Assembly: GCA_041178325.1 (NCBI GenBank)
Contig: JBEGVN010000032.1
Location: 1-8,978, forward strand
Direction of reading: 5' to 3'
DNA: 8,978 nucleotides
Source of the DNA: UBA6136 sp041178325
GTDB taxonomy: Bacteria; Pseudomonadota; Gammaproteobacteria; Methylococcales; Methylococcaceae
Positions 7,195-8,978 of the stretch are shown in pieces. Position 1 is the stretch's first letter. Every line of letters begins with the position of its first letter. The position numbers and the translations under genes are program-made. The notes under the pieces are model-generated. The model had not been told where the DNA came from. It saw only the letters and a list, made by a program, of their open reading frames with translations, and searched no databases.

Positions 7195-7407
7195 GTGATC
7201 TACCCGAACGACCATCTACCTGCCCACGTTCATGTCATCGGGAACGGCTGTGAGGCTGTCTTCAACTTGTGTTGTCCCGCAGGCATGCCTGAATTACGCG
7301 AGAACTATGGGTTCTCGCGTAAGGATCTGGTGAAGATTGCTGATGAACTGGATTCCAACCTGGAATTGCTCTGTAAGCGATTGAGAAAGATACATGAAGA
7401 TCACTGA
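7195..7407 (+). CDS. DUF4160 protein, start disrupted (possible pseudogene)
   Basis: The product is a small cytosolic DUF4160-family protein of unknown activity. The conserved YPNDHLPAHVHV block is complete, followed by a region ending DELDSNLELLCKRLRKIHE. Coordinates start at the first in-frame GTG, but family similarity extends upstream: codons from 7156 read GKPTVLTIFGLRVV, the expected N-terminus, with no ATG, GTG or TTG at its head. An ATG does occur at 7154, one base out of frame, and stops after six codons. One extra G after that ATG would restore M-G-K-P-T-V-L. The gene thus looks like a one-base deletion mutant, or the deposited sequence has an error. It overlaps the DUF2442 gene by 14 nt. 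DUF4160 and DUF2442 genes are commonly neighbours, and a toxin-antitoxin-like role has been suspected but is not shown here. Confidence 0.7.
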   Translation: MIYPNDHLPAHVHVIGNGCEAVFNLCCPAGMPELRENYGFSRKDLVKIADELDSNLELLCKRLRKIHEDH

Positions 7408-7816
7408 CGATGTACTGGAAGCGGCGAACCATCGGGCTACTGAAAAGAAGGCTACATTCCCAGCCGCCATATCTGTGCGATATGACCGCCGGATTTCACG
7501 CGTTGTGATCGCGTTGGATTCTGGGCTGGAAGTGGCTTTTTCTCCAAAGCTGGCACAAGGCCTTGAACAAGCGCACCCCGATGATTTGTCGGAGGCTGAG
7601 ATCAGTCCCTCCGGACTTGGTATTCACTTTCCCCGGTTGGATGCCGATATTTACTTGCCCGCGCTCCTTGAAGGCTTTTTAGGTTCGAAGTCTTGGATGG
7701 CTGCGGAGAGAGGCAAAAAGGGTGGTTCAGCCTCCACGGAGGCTAAAGCAGCCGCATCGCGGAAGAATGGCAAACTGGGTGGTCGCCCCAAGAAGCTGAA
7801 GGAATTAGTGGCTTAA
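7394..7816 (+). CDS. DUF2442 domain protein
   Basis: This 140-residue protein has a DUF2442 core at about 23-103, recognisable from ISPSGLGIHFPRLDADIYLP and the following helix that ends GFLGSKSWMA. The tail (about 105-140) is rich in Lys, Gly, Ala and Ser and contains GRPKK (130-134), an AT-hook-like element, so DNA binding is plausible. The ATG lies within the end of the DUF4160 gene, with a purine-rich GAGAAAG upstream, implying translational coupling. DUF2442 proteins often sit beside DUF4160 or small regulators. By analogy with toxin-antitoxin pairs this could be the DNA-binding, antitoxin-like partner, but that is inference. The frame is intact. Confidence 0.82.
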   Translation: MKITDDVLEAANHRATEKKATFPAAISVRYDRRISRVVIALDSGLEVAFSPKLAQGLEQAHPDDLSEAEISPSGLGIHFPRLDADIYLPALLEGFLGSKSWMAAERGKKGGSASTEAKAAASRKNGKLGGRPKKLKELVA

Positions 7817-7908
7817 CCACAGCACTCCCCATGGATTTACTAATCCAGTCTAGATTGCAGAAAGTCGCACGCCCCGCTCACTAGCGGCCATATCGCGGTA
7901 CCTATCTT

Positions 7909-7943
7909 TGGTATACTGCACAGGTGGTATGTATCCATGGTAT
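7909..7943 (+). promoter_or_regulatory. vapBC promoter/operator candidate
   Basis: TGGTAT occurs three times, at 7909-7914, 7925-7930 and 7938-7943 (13-16 bp apart). The first overlaps TATACT (7912-7917), a five-of-six match to a -10 box; GGTATGTATCC in the middle is itself nearly palindromic. VapB antitoxins and VapBC complexes autorepress by binding such repeats over their own promoter. No clear -35 box is visible. Confidence 0.45.
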
Positions 7944-7962
7944 TTATCTTTCGGAGGTGTAT

Positions 7963-8205
7963 ATGCCAACAACAGCTAAACTTTTTACGACAGGACGAAG
8001 CCAGGCGGTACGACTTCCTATGGAGTTCCGTTTTCAGGGAACAGAAGTCTTCATTAGGCGAGATCCACGCACTGGGGAGGTCGTGTTATCGCCTAAACCG
8101 ATTTCATGGCAAGAGTTCTTTAAACTTGCTGATCAGACCGAGATCCCATCAGATTTCATGGCGGATCGTGAAGATTTACCGGCGGATGAGAGGCTCCTGT
8201 TTTGA
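7963..8205 (+). CDS. vapB: VapB-type antitoxin (AbrB/MazE fold)
   Basis: This 80-residue antitoxin pairs with the downstream PIN-domain toxin. Residues 1-46 (TAKLFTTGRSQAVRLP... VFIRRDPRTGEVVLSPKP) form the AbrB/MazE swapped-hairpin DNA-binding domain. Residues 47-80 (SWQEFFKLADQ... ADERLLF) are the acidic tail expected to wrap around VapC and block its active site. I chose the ATG at 7963 because GGAGG lies 5 nt upstream (7953-7957). An in-frame GTG at 7924 would add 13 residues absent from the family and would run through the operator-like repeats. The stop overlaps the vapC start, so the two are translationally coupled. It probably autoregulates through the TGGTAT repeats. Confidence 0.92.
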   Translation: MPTTAKLFTTGRSQAVRLPMEFRFQGTEVFIRRDPRTGEVVLSPKPISWQEFFKLADQTEIPSDFMADREDLPADERLLF

Positions 8206-8618
8206 ATCTCCATATCCTTGACACGAATATGGCAAGTTACATCATCAAGGGGGATTTTCCTGAGGTCCGTGAACGGCTAGAGACCTTGCCGATGAGTAGC
8301 ATTGCCATATCGGTCGTTACAGAAGCGGAGTTGCTGTTCGGGGTAGCTCGGAAGGGCCATCCAACGGGCCTTGCTCGTGTTGTCAAGGCGTTTCTAATGC
8401 GGGTTCAGATTTTGCCGTGGGATAGCAAAACCGCCACGGTATATGGCAACTTGAGAGCCGCCTGTACAAGTGCCGGAGTCACCCTTGGTGCACTGGATAT
8501 GATGATCGCCGCACATGCCGTAGCGGAGAATGCAACCCTCGTTACTCACGACAAGGCATTTAGCCTTGTTCCTGGGGGAGTTCTGACGGTCGAAGACTGG
8601 ATCAATGTCACCAGATAA
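8202..8618 (+). CDS. vapC: VapC-type PIN-domain RNase toxin
   Basis: A 138-residue PIN-domain toxin. Members are Mg2+-dependent RNases that cut tRNA or rRNA when VapB is degraded. All four acidic residues are present: Asp7 in HILDTN, Glu43 in TEAELLFG, Asp99 in LDMMIAAHA and Asp117 in THDKAF, so the enzyme should be active. The length is normal for the family. The start is a TTG that overlaps the vapB TGA stop (shared bases in TTGA), which should keep toxin translation low and coupled to vapB. The next in-frame ATG (residue 10) would remove Asp7, so TTG is preferred. The stop codon overlaps the beginning of an antitoxin relic. Confidence 0.93.
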   Translation: MNLHILDTNMASYIIKGDFPEVRERLETLPMSSIAISVVTEAELLFGVARKGHPTGLARVVKAFLMRVQILPWDSKTATVYGNLRAACTSAGVTLGALDMMIAAHAVAENATLVTHDKAFSLVPGGVLTVEDWINVTR

Positions 8619-8779
8619 GCACGATCCGTAGAGCATACCGAGATTCTGTGCTGGCATCCGTTCATGAAACCGCTGATGGCTTGCTAGAGGCCGGCCTGAT
8701 GAATAAGCGAACCATGCGGAGATTCGACAAACTGTGCCTGACTCCAGTAACGCCTTGGCTCCAGGAGAGACAGTCATAA
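8615..8779 (+). pseudogene. Remnant of a COG2944/HigA-like antitoxin (N-terminal part)
   Basis: This frame reads STIRRAYRDSVLASVHETA, then GLLEAGLMNKRTMRRFDKLC and LTPV. That is the characteristic N-terminal region of short HTH antitoxins of the COG2944/HigA-like group, in which a DNA-binding HTH normally follows. Here the frame stops at 8777 after about 54 codons with no HTH. The position where the family usually starts with Met is ATA (8615-8617), overlapping the vapC stop, and no ribosome site is visible. A one-base shift after codon CCT (8753-8755) would read APGE, a family-like continuation, but similarity then ends. No toxin partner is adjacent. I judge it a dead relic, identified by motif memory only. 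Confidence 0.6.
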
Positions 8780-8978
8780 ACCTGATGAGTCTGACAGAGC
8801 GCTGAGAATCGCGCGGTTGGTCGTGTTAGCAGAGTGCATTTTTGGGAATCATGAGAAGGCGCTGGCCTGGCTCAGAAAGCCGCGAAAGAGATTCTCAAGT
8901 CACTCTGCGATGGATCTCATGAAAAGTGAAATGGGTGGTCGCCTTGTTGAGGAGTCCTTGATTCAGCTTGGTGAAGGC
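8751..8978 (+). pseudogene. ParS/MbcA/Xre-type antitoxin, C-terminal part (runs off window)
   Basis: The open frame reads SHKPDESDRALRIARLV, then ECIFGNHEKALAWLRKPRK, then SAMDLMKSEMGGRLVEE. This is the DUF2384 toxin-binding domain of Xre/MbcA/ParS antitoxins (family pattern: PDESDR, FG..E.A..WL..P, P..L..T..G...VE). About 76 codons are visible and the frame is still open at the right edge. The N-terminal Xre-like HTH is missing: a TAA at 8748 closes the frame just upstream, where the overlapping DNA instead encodes the COG2944-type relic in another frame. No ATG precedes the conserved block; TTG 8817 and GTG 8823 are the only weak options. It is probably 5'-truncated by recombination. A RES-domain toxin would be expected immediately to the right if the module is otherwise whole. 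Confidence 0.65.

Larger units (their letters stand above)
7067..7819 (+). repeat. 13-bp direct repeat flanking the DUF4160-DUF2442 pair
   Basis: AGTGGCTTAACCA occurs at 7067-7079 and again at 7807-7819. The second copy spans the last codons and stop of the DUF2442 gene; the first lies upstream of the DUF4160 gene and is not in an open frame. Both copies are followed by a short C-rich run. The pair brackets the two-gene module and may mark its insertion, duplication or excision by short-homology recombination. Confidence 0.45.

Noticed and set aside
7924..7962. Upstream GTG start for vapB
   Set aside because: It would translate through the operator-like repeats and add non-family residues; GGAGG serves the ATG at 7963.
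8394..8777. Minus-strand open frame of 127 codons opposite vapC
   Set aside because: Antisense to vapC, which has all four PIN acidic residues; no independent support.
1..8978. CRISPR array or integrase gene
   Set aside because: No regularly spaced repeats and no recombinase motifs on either strand.

Overview
The window joins a conserved housekeeping block (about 1-6640, every gene on the minus strand) to an accessory block (about 6730-8978, every gene on the plus strand). GuaA and GuaB are full-length and resemble the gamma/beta-proteobacterial type. YgiQ and the moderately GC-rich composition also fit a proteobacterium. An Acidithiobacillus-like or other gammaproteobacterial host is plausible, but the genus cannot be fixed from this sequence.

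Housekeeping block, in the direction of minus-strand transcription: ygiQ (radical-SAM protein, 6639-4507), a 309-residue membrane protein I do not recognise (4405-3476), guaB (IMP dehydrogenase, 3382-1919) and guaA (GMP synthase, 1844-270). GuaB and GuaA carry out the two consecutive steps IMP to XMP to GMP. A GC-rich hairpin lies between guaB and guaA, and a two-tier hairpin plus a TATAAT box precedes guaB. Bases 1-269 carry no gene I can support. They hold inverted repeats and a plus-strand terminator-like hairpin that converges on guaA.

The boundary is at 6729-6778. The minus strand there reads as the 3' half (anticodon loop, variable loop, T arm, 3' acceptor strand, CCA) of a tRNA-Thr(CGU), with no matching 5' half. 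Such fragments are typical of the distal attachment site of an element integrated into a tRNA gene. The orientation puts the old chromosome on the ygiQ side and the inserted DNA to the right, which is where the gene content changes.

Accessory block: a gene-free stretch (6779-7150) with an 11-bp tandem repeat and a perfect 26-bp palindrome; a DUF4160 gene whose start appears to be knocked out of frame; an overlapping DUF2442 gene; a canonical vapBC toxin-antitoxin operon; a relic of a HigA/COG2944-type antitoxin; and, in another frame, the C-terminal part of a ParS/MbcA/Xre-type (DUF2384) antitoxin that runs off the right edge. The right end therefore looks like a toxin-antitoxin cluster, partly intact and partly decayed, inside a tRNA-targeted island. 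No integrase lies in the window. I see no clearly new multi-gene system; the strongest leads are the att-like tRNA fragment, the repeats beside it, and the stacked antitoxin remains.
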